Below the pieces are notes generated by a model. That model was not told where the DNA came from and searched no databases. It saw only the letters and a list, made by a program, of their open reading frames with translations. DNA of 64,000 nt from Takifugu bimaculatus (Eukaryota > Chordata > Actinopteri > Tetraodontiformes > Tetraodontidae): positions 4,224,931-4,288,930 of the forward strand of contig CP034992.1 of NCBI GenBank assembly GCA_004026145.2, in the 5' to 3' direction. The position numbers and the translations under genes are program-made. Positions 14,201 to 26,182 of this stretch are shown here, one piece after another (position 1 is the first letter of the stretch; each line of letters opens with the position of its first letter).

Positions 14201-15114
14201 AAACCACTTTTCAGCATTTGTTTTGCAAAACAGAATTGTGACCCCGATGCTCTATCCCTCTTTTTTCTTCATTTACCCCCCCTGGCAACTAGTCTGTCCC
14301 GCTGATTCTGTTACCTGTTTGCCACCACAAAGTCAAGTCAGGCTATTTGAAACCATCGCCTCCCACAGGCTGCTGCACCGTACAATTAAGGTGGCGTGAG
14401 ACCTGGGCTGGCTTCACACTAATTCCACACCGCATTGAAAATGGCAGCGTTGAAAGCCCTGGAGGGTTGTGTGAGCGGCTTTATTGGATAGCCGGGAATT
14501 CATAATTACCTGAAACAGTAATGGCAACCAATTCCACCCAGCCCTCAGGATATTGCTATTTAGGCATTTGGCTGACAGCTGAGGACTTCAGTTTGGTTGC
14601 CTCGAAAAGGGTGTGAGAAATTTAAAAATACAGTTTAAGTAGAATTTAAGAAAATATTGAAAATATCCATATTTTGCAGTGACTTCTTTCATCATACTTG
14701 CTGCATTTTCCTCTCTTAAGTCATCTAAATTCCACTTTCTATTCAGATGTAGCTACACTAAAACTAAGACTGTTCGCGCCCGTTTCTTGTACAATTTATG
14801 TTTTATTATTTCCTCTTTAAGGTAAATGATGTCACTGAACAGTGAGAGCTCTGAGGAAATTCAACATCACCTAAAAATAAGAGAAACACATATTCTTGTT
14901 TAGAAAAGGTTGTGAAATTGGAATAGGCTTGAAGAGTGTATTTTTGGAGGCACAATGTTTGATTTGGCAAGAATTGAAAGGCAAAAAATTAACTTTGAGA
15001 AGGTTTTTCTTTTTCAAAGCTAAACACATCTGCTTTGGCCTTTTTCATACCTGAAAAAGTAAAATACAGAAATGTGTGATAATATTTTCTTTGATCTATG
15101 TCTTATTTTCATGC

Positions 15115-15143
15115 TCTCTCGCTCTCTCGCTCTCTCTCTCTCG

Positions 15144-15188
<45 letters not shown>
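15115..15188. repeat. Compound (CT)n-(CA)n microsatellite
   Basis: A TCTC-rich tract (15115-15144) runs directly into about 22 CA units. Confidence 0.95.
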
Positions 15189-15191
<3 letters not shown>

Positions 15192-18100
15192 TACAGAAAA
15201 CATCTTGCGGTCATGTAGTGACTAACCCGGGGGATGAGACGAGGTTTCATGCAGACAGGATGTCAGGGCTCAGTGGGAGATGGCTAACTAGTGAGAGCAT
15301 CAAAGAGGAGCTAAATCAACTCCATTGCAACACTGCATTCCTCCAAGGTATGCAGATATGAAAGGCAGTATCAGATTTGCTAAAAGAGAACAAAAACTCC
15401 ATTAATATTGCGATTATTGGCTGCTGATATCTCTTATTAAAATGAACAGAACATGCATGTTATTCATCAGTCAACACGGTAATCATCTAGCAAATCTCCC
15501 GTGCTACACAGCATGTCCACACACACACACACACATACATACACACACACAGGGGGCCCCTCTACATCTCCGCTTCCACCAGTGTGGAAATTTAATAAGG
15601 TAAAAGGGGACAGAGACGTTTATTTTGTTCACTTATGTAACTAGCTGCCAGAATTGACAAAATGAAATGAGATTTGGATTTTGGAGGCAGTGCCTCTCTG
15701 TCTGACGGTGCTCTCTCTTCCATATGGCTGCAACATGTTTGCACACACATTTGAACTCACGTAGCTACTGAGCCGCTAATACAACACACCCTCCCTGTTT
15801 CAACACAGAGTAAATGTAGGTGAGTAAACATTGACTTTATCTCATCCAAAGTGGGTTTTTCCTCTTCTGCGCTTCATGGAACACACTATTGTGTTCTCAC
15901 TATTCTCATTCATCCCAAACTGCCGCCTCAATCCCGACTCTCCCCTGCCAAGCCCATCACACGGCCAAACAGGTCCTGCTTTGACTGCCACTTAATTACA
16001 CACCGTTTACTCCACAATTTACCAGTCAAAAGGAGGGGCTGGCTGGGGGGCATGTGGAGGGGTGGGTGCACGGAGGAGGCCCCAGTATCCTCTCCATCAA
16101 TGTCGGCAGCCTCCACAAAAGGCTCTCATGACAGAGGATGAGTGGTTATAAAGCAGTGGCCATGCCTGCAGCTCAAAGTCACCCCATTCCTAATTGCCCT
16201 CAGAGATGGGAGATAATGGAGGCGCTTTGAAGTAAAAAAACGGCCCCTAATGAGTGAGAGAGGCAGCGAGACAGCGAGGGACGGGGCAGAGAGGGCGGAT
16301 GGGGGCAATATGTGGACACAAAATGCAAATAGTTTATTTGAACAGGAAAGTTGGGAATAATGTAGGGACAGTGTGGAAGTGAAGAGCTGTGTGATGGGAT
16401 CTCATCCTCAGTCTGTGCTCACAGGAGCGGAGCAGAGAGTTGGAGACGGACTCGCAGCAGGGGGCTCCTTCGTCTTTCTTCCCGTCTCTCCTCCTCCACA
16501 CCCCTCCGACTCCAGCACCGCCTCTAGGCACCTGTCTCCTTCCAGAGCTTTTTGTTTCTCTCTTACAGCATACACTCTTTTTTATTCTTTTTTGTCATCT
16601 GCCTGTCTACCCTCCCATCCCTCCTTTTCTTTACATTTGATTGACACTGGCACCGCCGCTCAGTCTGGCGTCAGGGCCTACTCATAACCAGCAACATGCC
16701 TGGCATTCTTTGCACTGTCTTGCATGCTTTCACATGGCACCAAGGAAACTGATTATTTGCATACAAAGCTTTTCTTCTGTCTTTTTACTATGTACCCCTT
16801 TTGTCATGCTCTTTGATTCTCTCTCCCTATTACCTTTTCTTTGTTATTACGATGAGGCTCCCTCAGCCTTTACCTCTGATTTTCTCAGCTGGATTTGAAG
16901 ACTCTCTTTGTAGGACCGCTAGATTATAGTAGAGTAACATTATGCAATTACAAAAGAATAAACATTTGGCTATTTCAATGCCGTACTGAATCCGGCTCTA
17001 CTGTATTTGGCCATCAAATGTTTTATTTATCCAATAATGAGGAAGCCATCTTGAGGCTATTGTGCAGGTGGTGGGGACACCCTTCAGGTTCCATCTCCAG
17101 AGAAGCAGATTTTGATCCCAGCATATATCATTTTCTGAACGTTGGGTGATTGGCTCTGTGGCTGAAATGCTACGATATCACGTGAGAAGGACAAATTTTT
17201 GTTGTGAAATGTCGGTATCAACATGATCCCTAAATTTCACCCTCTGTTCCATCTGGAGTCTGTCTTATATCGTTGTTTTCTTAGCTTTTCTTAGAGATTT
17301 TTTACATTAATCTGAATTGATTTACACCATTAAACCCTCACCTCCCAGGGTGTGGCCTTCAAAACAGCCAAAGCGCAACGCAGAACTGTGCCAGCAGCTC
17401 ATGTCGCGACCCTGCTCTTTTTGCACAATTAAACACAGCCCACTGAAGCTGATGTAAGTTAACTGTAATCTGCCTCTATCAAGGCGCGGCAGCTATTGTG
17501 AAGACCCCCTCTGCCTTTGTTTCCCCCTGAAACAAGTTGTCTTTTTGGTATGGCCTGCCATTTCAAAAGGGGGCCTTCTCCTCTTGACAAAGACCAGAGC
17601 CAGCGGGGCCCTTCTGAATGACAATACTTTGAGGAATCAGTTGGTATTTACTGCTGGAGAGGTGGAGTGCATTAAGCCGACGGACTGATTGTTGTTGTGT
17701 TTTCCTTGACTAATTGGCTGGAAGCCAGGGAGCTGCTGATACATTTCGGGGGGGGGGGGTTGAAAAAAGGAGTGGAAAGTGCAGATTTTTTAAAAAGCAC
17801 GGTTGGATGGCTTTCTGAGGACTGATGAGAACATTAAGATTGTAACAGTCAGACCTTGTTTATTCAGCTCTACTGTGCTTAATGAGCTATAATGAGTTCA
17901 CAATGCACTTATCAATGAATTTGTGCACAACACAAATTAAGCACTCGTGATCAAATGTGGGTTTATTGGAGAAAAGCCACTGGTGCCCCCTTTTTCTGGA
18001 CAGAAGCCTCCTAGACTGTCATTCCAAATACAATGCAGGGGGTTCCATCAAATCAGGGTTCCTTGTGCACTCAGTAATCAGGACAAGCTGCGGCGAGCCC

Positions 18101-18193
18101 TGGCCTAAACTACCAACCACAATTTATTCCTCCGCAGTGGAGGAGGACGAGGAGGAACAACAGAGAGATGCCATGGAGAACAGAGGCATCCTC

Positions 18194-18194
<1 letters not shown>

Positions 18195-18266
<72 letters not shown>
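18195..18266. repeat. (TG)n microsatellite
   Basis: About 36 uninterrupted TG units. Confidence 0.97.
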
Positions 18267-18267
<1 letters not shown>

Positions 18268-21200
18268 CTGTCACAAGTGCGTCAAAGACATGCGTCAGTT
18301 TATTTTTTCACCTGAAAACAGAGATGGTACTCATCTACTTTTTGGTCAGGAAGAACCCAAATTGAGTGTGTGACGTGCAGTCAGGAGCGGGGGGAGATGT
18401 TGAAATCAACGCGAAGGCAAAATGCACGCTTCTCAAATGGTCCCGGTTGAAACCAGCGTTCACAGCGAATTTCCGGCCACACTGCCGTGCCTAAGTCCCC
18501 CTGATTATTTTCTGGTTCAGGAGTCGCCTCGTTTCAAAGCGAGCCCTCTGCCCAAGTCTATGATTTGGTCTTGTTAAGAGGCCTGTATTACACACAGACA
18601 TCCTTAAACAAAATTAAAAGTGACTATCAATCACACAGAGTCCTCAGTCTTCTATTTGGGGTGTGGTGGTGCGGTACGGACCAGGGCGTTCGGCAGCACA
18701 ACACGACTGACATTTGAGCGTGTGTTTTGGAATTGGAGGTTAAATTTACAGCAGGGAAAGTTTGAGCTCTGCAGCCGAGACCCACAAAGGCTGGGCCGCG
18801 TCTTCAGTGAGTCGTCCTTTGTCCTCTGCAGGGATGCTCCAGCTCCTGGAGCCTCTGTCTGGCATTTTCCGCTGATGAATTTACGCTAAATGTGACCCAG
18901 AATGAGTTTATGTGTAAGAGTTAATAAGTGGTTACATTTATCTGAAACTGAAAGTATTGTTGTTGTTGACTTGTAGGATGTATTCAATTATTTTTCCAGA
19001 AAACGTCTTATGTTTTATTTATCTCATTATTATTATCTATTCAAATATTACATTTTAATATAAACACCCATGAAATGTTTCTTTTGACATTGATTTATAT
19101 CATTTTAAAAATATCATTATCTCATTTTCTTTATTAACTCCTTCATCAGGTTACTCCACAAATAGAAACAGGCAGAGTTAAGTGTAACTAATGATGTTTA
19201 ACTTGAGCGCTGCTAGTTGATCAACTATTTATTATGTCTGTTTAGTTTGGGTTTTTTGTTCATCTTTAAAAGATTTTTGTTCATCTAGCTTTAAAAGTAT
19301 CTTTGTCGATAAAATTGCAGAAACTTCCTTCCTGAAAATCCGCACTGGTATTTGTAGTTTTAAAATGCAGTTATTTTAAATGTTGGACACGGGGAATTCT
19401 TTCTTGTTGAAAAAACATTCAGTAAATGATAAAAATCAGGGTGCATTCAGACAAGGCTCCATCTGTCTATCTCATTTGCTGTAGTCCCTGTCACGGTTCC
19501 TGCCCCCCCCCACACACACACACACACGGCCCCCCCCACCAAGTCCACACGATGAGACATGAAAGCGCGACCCTCCTAATAAAATGGAATAAGCCATTCT
19601 CTGAGGTTAAATTATTGTAATTACATATAATTGACTGTTTGGCGGCAAAACCATTTCCTCCTCAGATCCCAAATGTACTTTTTGAAAACGGTGATCACTT
19701 TGTTCTTGGCCCCAGCCACCGATTGACCTTCTCCAGTTGCAGCCTTTCCTGAACGGCTGTGACATGAGACAGAGTGAGACTTTTGGGGGGGGTGGGAGAT
19801 CTGCGTGCTATGTTGTCACAAGATGAGTTGCTTTCCACCAGACCCATATGGTTCCAGTCTTCTGCTTGGCTCATTTCTGTTGGACTCTTTTCTCACTGCC
19901 TATTTATAAATACATACACGGGGCCTTTTGCCAGCCTCTGGCCTGGGACGGAGCATGAGGTTAAGAATGGGAGAAACCACCAGGGCACAAATTAGTTTAT
20001 GTTTCAGGCCAGCCTCTCTGAGGAGTTCGGTTTGGGCCCGTTTGCTCGACATGGCCGCAGGGCGCATAATGGTGGCCGTTGTCCTCAACTTAAAATTTCC
20101 CAGCAGAAGCAAAAGTGTTTTACCTTCAGCTGCTTTTGTCTTTTACAGATGGTGGTTGGGTGATGACGTATTCTGTGCTGTTCGCATTCTTCAGTCTGTG
20201 TCGTGCTGTTTTTGACTGTATTATTGTCGCCCCTTGGTTCTGTTTTAGCTGTTGACGGTGTCGCTTTCTTCTGCCTGGAACTGCCCTGAACTTGTTGGTG
20301 GTTTAGACTGAAATAGGTCATCGCCAGTCAGACCTGTGCACCCGTCAGTGGTAATATGAGCGAGAGCGGTTTATTATTCCAAAGCAGACCCTGCGGAGCT
20401 CAGCTTGACTGTACAGCCGGGTAAAATACCGCTCAAATGTCGTCCACAGTAGTAATGGAGCAACATCACCGAGCCCATCGCCACTTATAGTACAGTTTGT
20501 GACCTCGCGGGTCATTAACGTGAAGGGCAAGAATTAAAATCCTGCTTTGTGATTCAGTTGGAAAAACATCTTTTGCAGTTTATATAGATGGCAAAGCTTT
20601 GGTTTGGTGGACCCAAAATGCCACTTCAGTCCTCAGAAAAAAAAAGATTTTGTCAGTCGTAATAGAGAATAATTCCACCGCTCACAGAGGATTTATCAGT
20701 AGGCTTCCTTACTGATTACATGAAGTCCACTTCAAAAGTCAGCAGTGATTGGAAACGTCAGGTTGCCATTTTCTTATGATTGGTTGATGAAAGGTATAAT
20801 TTGGGGACTACCAAGACAGCAACTTCAAAAGCGTCCAGTTCCATAAAAGACTGGAATGTGAAAGCTGTCCAGGCAAAAAAAATTATCCAATTTTCTACTG
20901 GGTTTAATTACAAAGAGGATCCCCTTTCATTGGGGCAGCAGTCGCTGCTCATTTCTGAGGACCATTGTGGAAAATGGTCAAGTGGAGCATATCCAGAGTG
21001 TTTAAATCTGGGCTGTTGCACTGCGACGCGTTCAGGCCGTTTAAAGTCACAACTCCACTGAGGAGCTGATAAAAAAAGGGAATAATTATTCCATTGATGG
21101 TCACTTTTTCTATAATCAGCTTCATGTTTGTGTCTGTGGTGAGGGGTGAAGCTAAATAAATAGGTGGGTGTGGGTAATGCTCCCTGGAACCACACTACTT

Positions 21201-22099
21201 CAGAAAGTTTCCCTTTCTTGGCTCCTGTGAGTCCCACTAAGTAAAAGCATAAATTGTGGTTAATGCTTTTACCAAAGACAATGTGCCTCAGGCTTTTTTG
21301 GCTATGGTCAGTGCCCTTTCTAATTTCAATAAAATCAAAATTCTGTAAATGTGACTGGGTTGTGGAAAATCCAATTTGCGATTTCAACATCTGGGTTTAA
21401 CCCATGGGTCATTCTGTGCTGGTCCAAGCAGCTGAGCTGCATGACTTTTCCTTGATTCGTTTTCCAGGAATCTTGCATGAACATGACCTTGCATGCAATG
21501 TTATGATTCTTTTTTTTTTTTTAAAAGAAAGTGTGCCTGAGTTAAAATATATTAATGAAATTAGCATTTTAAATATTCGCAGATGGGAAACTCTTGAACA
21601 GAGGCAATGCAAAGAAAAAAAGGCTTGTTTTAAATGTGTAAATTACATTTCTAGTACACACATTGGCCATCAATCATGCAATACCTATTACGTTAAGACT
21701 GTTCACTCGAAACTGCAGCGAAACCATGAGGTAAAGTTATGGTATGTTTTAAACATCAGTCCTTGTAGGTCCCAGCTAAGAAGCATCCCTTTGAGCTCTA
21801 GAAAGTCTTCATGCAACTGTTTTCACTGACACAATTTAAAGCAAACTGGCTTAAATCACCTTCTTGGCGAATGCTTCGCTTTATTCTTGCCTGTCAGTTG
21901 CTCTCAGACTATATGACACATTGAGACGGCAAAGAAAAGGAACCATTCTCACACATTTGGGGTGTATCCAGATGCCTATTTGTACGCCTGCAGGGTGTGG
22001 TGGGTAAGATTCGCCCTCAAAGGCTCTAGCTCCCTCCCAAGTAATTGCTCTTCATCAGATCAAGCTGTATGACATTCTTTCGTAGTGTTTCAAATGACT

Positions 22100-22210
22100 A
22101 CTGCCCAAAGACAGAACGTTAACTGCCATCAAAGGGACTCCAATCTGGGATCGGTGGCTCATTAGCTCAGGTTTCATGCTACACCCTGCTTAATTGCAAT
22201 GCAAAGGAGA
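22100..22210. promoter_or_regulatory. Candidate enhancer-like motif cluster (TCF and POU words)
   Basis: CATCAAAGG at 22127-22135 matches the TCF/LEF consensus. ATGCAAAG at 22199-22206 resembles an octamer/POU site and is preceded by TTAATTG, a homeodomain core. The grouping is what I see; regulatory activity is inferred and weak without conservation data. Confidence 0.25.
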
Positions 22211-23623
22211 AACTGAGGCACAACCAACGAATCAATGTGACCAGCAGCCTCCAACAGGGAAATATAAAGTAAATGAATGTGCCCAAAATCCCTTTAACAA
22301 TAAAGATTTATTAACTCAAATATTTCCTCTTATCAGAGCTGGGGCCATTATAGTGGGTCAAAGGAAGGATGCATCCTCGGGCAAACCAGAGATAAGGTCC
22401 TTTGATAGAATTAAACTAACGTCAAACAGCCAGTAGATGAGTTCTGTGTAGATAAAGCAGCCAGAACTGACAGGTCTGATAATGCTCCAAACAAAGAGAA
22501 AGTGGAGATTAAGGGGTTCCTTTTCAGTCCGTTAAGTGGACCGGCCAGAGGGTTCTCCAAAACATGGCTCATCTGTCAGGGACAGGAGGAATGGATACCA
22601 TCACAAACGCTTCATCCAAAGCATAGATAGCATCTCGGAATGCCAAAGAATGTTTAGTATGTAGTACCGTCCATCAGTGTTCGCATCAGTGCTTTCCCTG
22701 ATCACCGTGTTTGCATTTCACATTATTTTGTAGCCATTTTTTTAAAATAAATAAACATTGCTGCAGACTAATGAGATACTGATCTCCACGTTATAGCTAC
22801 ACGTTATCTCGAATCCCGATTGTGGAACAGACAGAAATATACCGAAATTCCTGCTTTTTGTTATTAAAATGGATGATAATTTACCTATAGGAATAAGTTG
22901 CATTAATCTGAATAACAGCATGTTGCAGCTGAGAGACAGTATCGAAGGTCAGAGTGTATTAAATAAGCTGTTTAAAACTCCCGATTTACTATGGTTTTTA
23001 CAGAAGAAGTTTACAAAGGAAAAACACTTAAAAAGGAGTATTTAAAAAAGTGACATCTGTCAACACGTGCACATACGCGCACATCCACAGCGTTTCATTC
23101 TGTGGCTGGATAAAAGTCAGGAAACTTAAATGTTCCATTTTATTTCTCATATAAACACAGCAGCCATTATGCAGACAGCTCATCGCCTCTGCCATCGAAA
23201 ATCTGCACTAGGTCTGTAGTCAAAACTGAAAAAGTGAATGAAAGTAAAGGCGGCGAGTTAACGCTGAGGCGGCAGAAAAGGAGACAGTCGCGGCGTTTGC
23301 TAGTAACACAGTCTGCCACAACACTAACAAAGGAAATGAGAAAACCACACAGCAAATGACAGCCGTTTCTTCAGCACTCGCTGACCCATTGCTCACATCT
23401 GAGCGTCTGAACCTCAGCTGCTTACAAATACATGAATTTATCAAAATGACACACAAATGACTACATTTGTGCAGATTGCAGCCTTGCTTATGTCGGCTAT
23501 TTCTGGACACTTAGCTTCCTAAATTGTGCTTTCTATCGTCAAACTGCATTTCTCGCGGTAATTCCAGACATGATGGACATTTCGGCAAATCAGCTGTTTT
23601 ATAGCTCGAAGAACTTTGTTAAT

Positions 23624-23629
23624 TTTATT
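23624..23629 (-). terminator. Candidate polyadenylation signal for the Myb/SANT gene
   Basis: The minus strand reads AATAAA about 240 nt beyond the stop codon of the Myb/SANT-like gene. It is the nearest canonical hexamer I noticed in the right orientation. Confidence 0.45.
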
Positions 23630-23866
23630 ACCTTGCATGATAAAAAAAAATCCCTTTTATGTCTATTGATCAGTAATGGAGACTGCTCTCGTTGAGGTTC
23701 TCATGGCTCAGGCCATCGCGCCTGTCAAACGCCAGCTGTAAACAGAGGACACACTAAAACAGAACCATTATTTCAAAGTGTTTTCTCGATATATTCACCT
23801 GTTATTAAATAAATTGATTGTTCATTTCTTGCTTGGATCTACACGCGTTCTATGGCAGAAACTCCT

Positions 23867-25287
23867 TCAGTCCTCTGAAAATGGCGCTTTCATTTTCTTT
23901 TTTATCATTTCAACTTTCAGCGTGTAATATTCCTCCTGCAGCTTGAGGACAGCATCTTGTCTCCTCAGCACAGACATTTCCAAATCCACTCGCTCTTGTG
24001 AGGACGGGCAGTGTGGGCACGGTGCCGACGTGGGGCAGGGGGAAGCCAGTTCATCGTCAGGGGCGCTGAAGCCAGTGCTAAACTGCAAGGCCAGTGATTT
24101 TGGGACATTAGTGAGGGTAATATTTGGTTTGGCGGTCGAAGTGGATGCGGCGGTGTATGTATGATGCTCCAGCTCCACCAGTGGATGTTTGTTTGAGAAT
24201 GTCTCCCGCATCGTGTCCTCACCTCCATCTTCATTACAACTGAAAGGAAAACATCATCAAATACAGAATGTTTTTTTGTATTTCAGAGAAACTTCATGAC
24301 GAGACTCCAACACTGACCTTGGAGGCTACAATATCTAACATTTAACAAATTAGCGTTTTGCTTCTTTTTCTGAAAAATTGTGACAGGTTTTGACATCATT
24401 TAGAAAAATGATGATGGATTTAGTGGCAGCGTTGCTCCTGAATTATGTCTGGTACACATTTTGTTCACCACGCCCTTAAAAACTGTAACTATTATTAGCT
24501 AAGTTAGTAAATACAGTGATACACAGTATTTTTTGGCTCATACAACTGATTGAGGATAGATTTTAATTGTCAAATTATTAGTCTTTTTGGTAAACATGCA
24601 TTTAAACATGTATGTCATGAGGAATTAACCAAAGCAAGCAAGATTGAGGCATTGCATATATCACAATGGTCCAATCTTTATACATATCATTTGTCAAGAA
24701 ATGTTGGGTGTCTGGTCTATATCTTCTTATATTGTCATATATCATCTTATATTGCTTCTCCAAATCCGTTACCTCTTTTGTTGGCTTTCAAGAAGCGCGG
24801 CAGCAGAGTCATTCACCTCTTGCAAAACACCTGACAGATTCATCACAGAGATCACTATTTGAGTCACCGCACTGAAATTTTCCAGAGACATGCCGTCTGT
24901 GGGTGAAAAATCAAGTTGCATTGTATTAATAAACATGTTATTGAAGACCCAAGACAACAAATTGGTGTTACTAACAGAGAGCAGACTGTTCTCACCAGCA
25001 CCAACCAGTCTTTTCTGCCGTTTGATTTCCTCTCTTGTCTTTGCCAAGAGATTTTCCCACTTTTTGTTACAGTCAGAAACGGTACGCTGAACATGTGGGA
25101 AGGTGGTGTTGATGTTTTGAGCAATGTGCTCCCAGGCATTTCTTTTATCCAGGGTTGAAACTCCAGTGCTGCATTTCCCTCTGATTATGTTTTTTTTCTC
25201 CTGCACTAACTGAGCAAGAAGAAGAGATTCCTGTTCTGTCCAATTAGACCTTCTCTTTCTTTCGGACTTGCTTTCAACTGAGTTCAT
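23867..25287 (-). CDS. Myb/SANT-like DNA-binding domain protein (two coding exons)
   Basis: The exons are 25287-24773 and 24239-23867. The donor reads AAAGAG|GTAACG and the acceptor CCTTTCAG|TTG, and the join keeps frame, giving about 295 aa. Residues about 10-95 form a Myb/SANT-like fold of the Myb_DNA-bind_5 type: a basic lead (RKRRSNWTEQE), then AWEHIAQNIN and KKWENLLAKT, with the three spaced tryptophans typical of the family. The C-terminal exon ends in a charged helix (LEMSVLRRQDAVLKLQEEYY), probably a coiled coil. This layout resembles MSANTD3/4 and NAIF1, proteins tied to Harbinger-type transposases, so DNA binding in the nucleus is likely, but I cannot name an orthologue. The N-terminus is uncertain. 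A good acceptor (CTTTTTCAG) sits at 25299, just 5' of the chosen ATG, whose context is weak, so an upstream exon of phase 1 could carry the true start. Confidence 0.78.
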
Positions 25288-25667
25288 GAGACATTTGTCT
25301 GAAAAAGAAACATACCTGATTTGATTCATCTGTATGCACATTTGCAGTTTGATCCTAAGTAGAAATGCACACAATAAATTAAATTACCGTCAGCATGATT
25401 AAAATTGCATGAACAGGAAGGTCAAATATCCCACTTCCCTCTCAAGCTTAAGTTATTATGGTTAAGAGCTTTTCAAAATATGCTTTTTTTTCCCGGTACC
25501 TGTGTCTAAATTAGGGCACCAACATACTTTAGTCTATGTCAGACACTTACATGATTGAAATACTGTGAGGTCCAACTCGCGTAATATTTATTAAGTACTG
25601 CTGAACTTTAAGGTAAAATGAAAGGCTTTCTTCGCAGTCAGGGAAAATCTGCAGCGTCGCGTGATTA

Positions 25668-26138
25668 TGACGTCTTTAGTAAGTGACGTCAGTGTTTCCC
25701 TATTTGGCCAATTTTCTTGTTAAATCTGGCAACTTTTGGAATCGTCTTGTCGACTTTAATCGTCGCGACCAGCGATAAATCTAACAAGTTTTTTTCAGGT
25801 TTTGTTGGAGCCTTGCTTCCCTGTTTTGGACCATGACGTGCAAGCCCATGTCGATCTGTTTCTGTCTCCAACGAGCAGCGGGTGCTGTCGTGAGCTCATC
25901 CCCTGTTTCACAGCATTCACAGTCGGTCAGGCTCCCACAGAGTAGCCTCACCTTACGCTAGAAATGCCCCCTACGCGGCGACATTTTCCTTAAATTTAAT
26001 GTAACGAATGAACCTTCCACAAGATTATCCCTAAACTCTGCAAACTGGATGGTGACGTCACTCGGAGAATTCGTGCGAGTTTTTGAACAGCCAATAGCGT
26101 CTTTCCTTATTGAGGAGTTGGCAACACTTGATGACGTG
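25668..26138. promoter_or_regulatory. Divergent promoter region with CRE/UPRE-like sites
   Basis: The roughly 0.9 kb between the Myb/SANT gene (-) and stx18 (+) contains two full palindromic CREs, TGACGTCA at 25684-25691 and 26053-26060. Related words are TGACGTC at 25668-25674, TGACGTG at 25834-25840 and TGACGTGT at 26132-26138. A CCAAT box lies at 26091-26095, about 90 bp upstream of the stx18 ATG. TGACGTCA binds CREB/ATF factors, and TGACGTG is the core bound by ATF6/XBP1 in the unfolded-protein response. Use by either gene is inference. Confidence 0.55.
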
Positions 26139-26182
26139 TCAGATTGTTTACAGCGGTCCAGCGCTGCTGCAGCTCCACAGAC

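Larger units (their letters stand above)
14400..23623. other. Non-coding stretch upstream of the Myb/SANT gene
   Basis: No exon chain is recognisable. The segment holds a CT/CA repeat (15115-15188), a small CA cluster (about 15519-15550) and a TG repeat (18195-18266). Several stretches read like constrained non-coding DNA, with homeodomain, TCF and POU-like words: about 14,400-14,590, 17,340-17,660 and 22,030-22,210. Conservation cannot be judged from one sequence. Confidence 0.4.
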
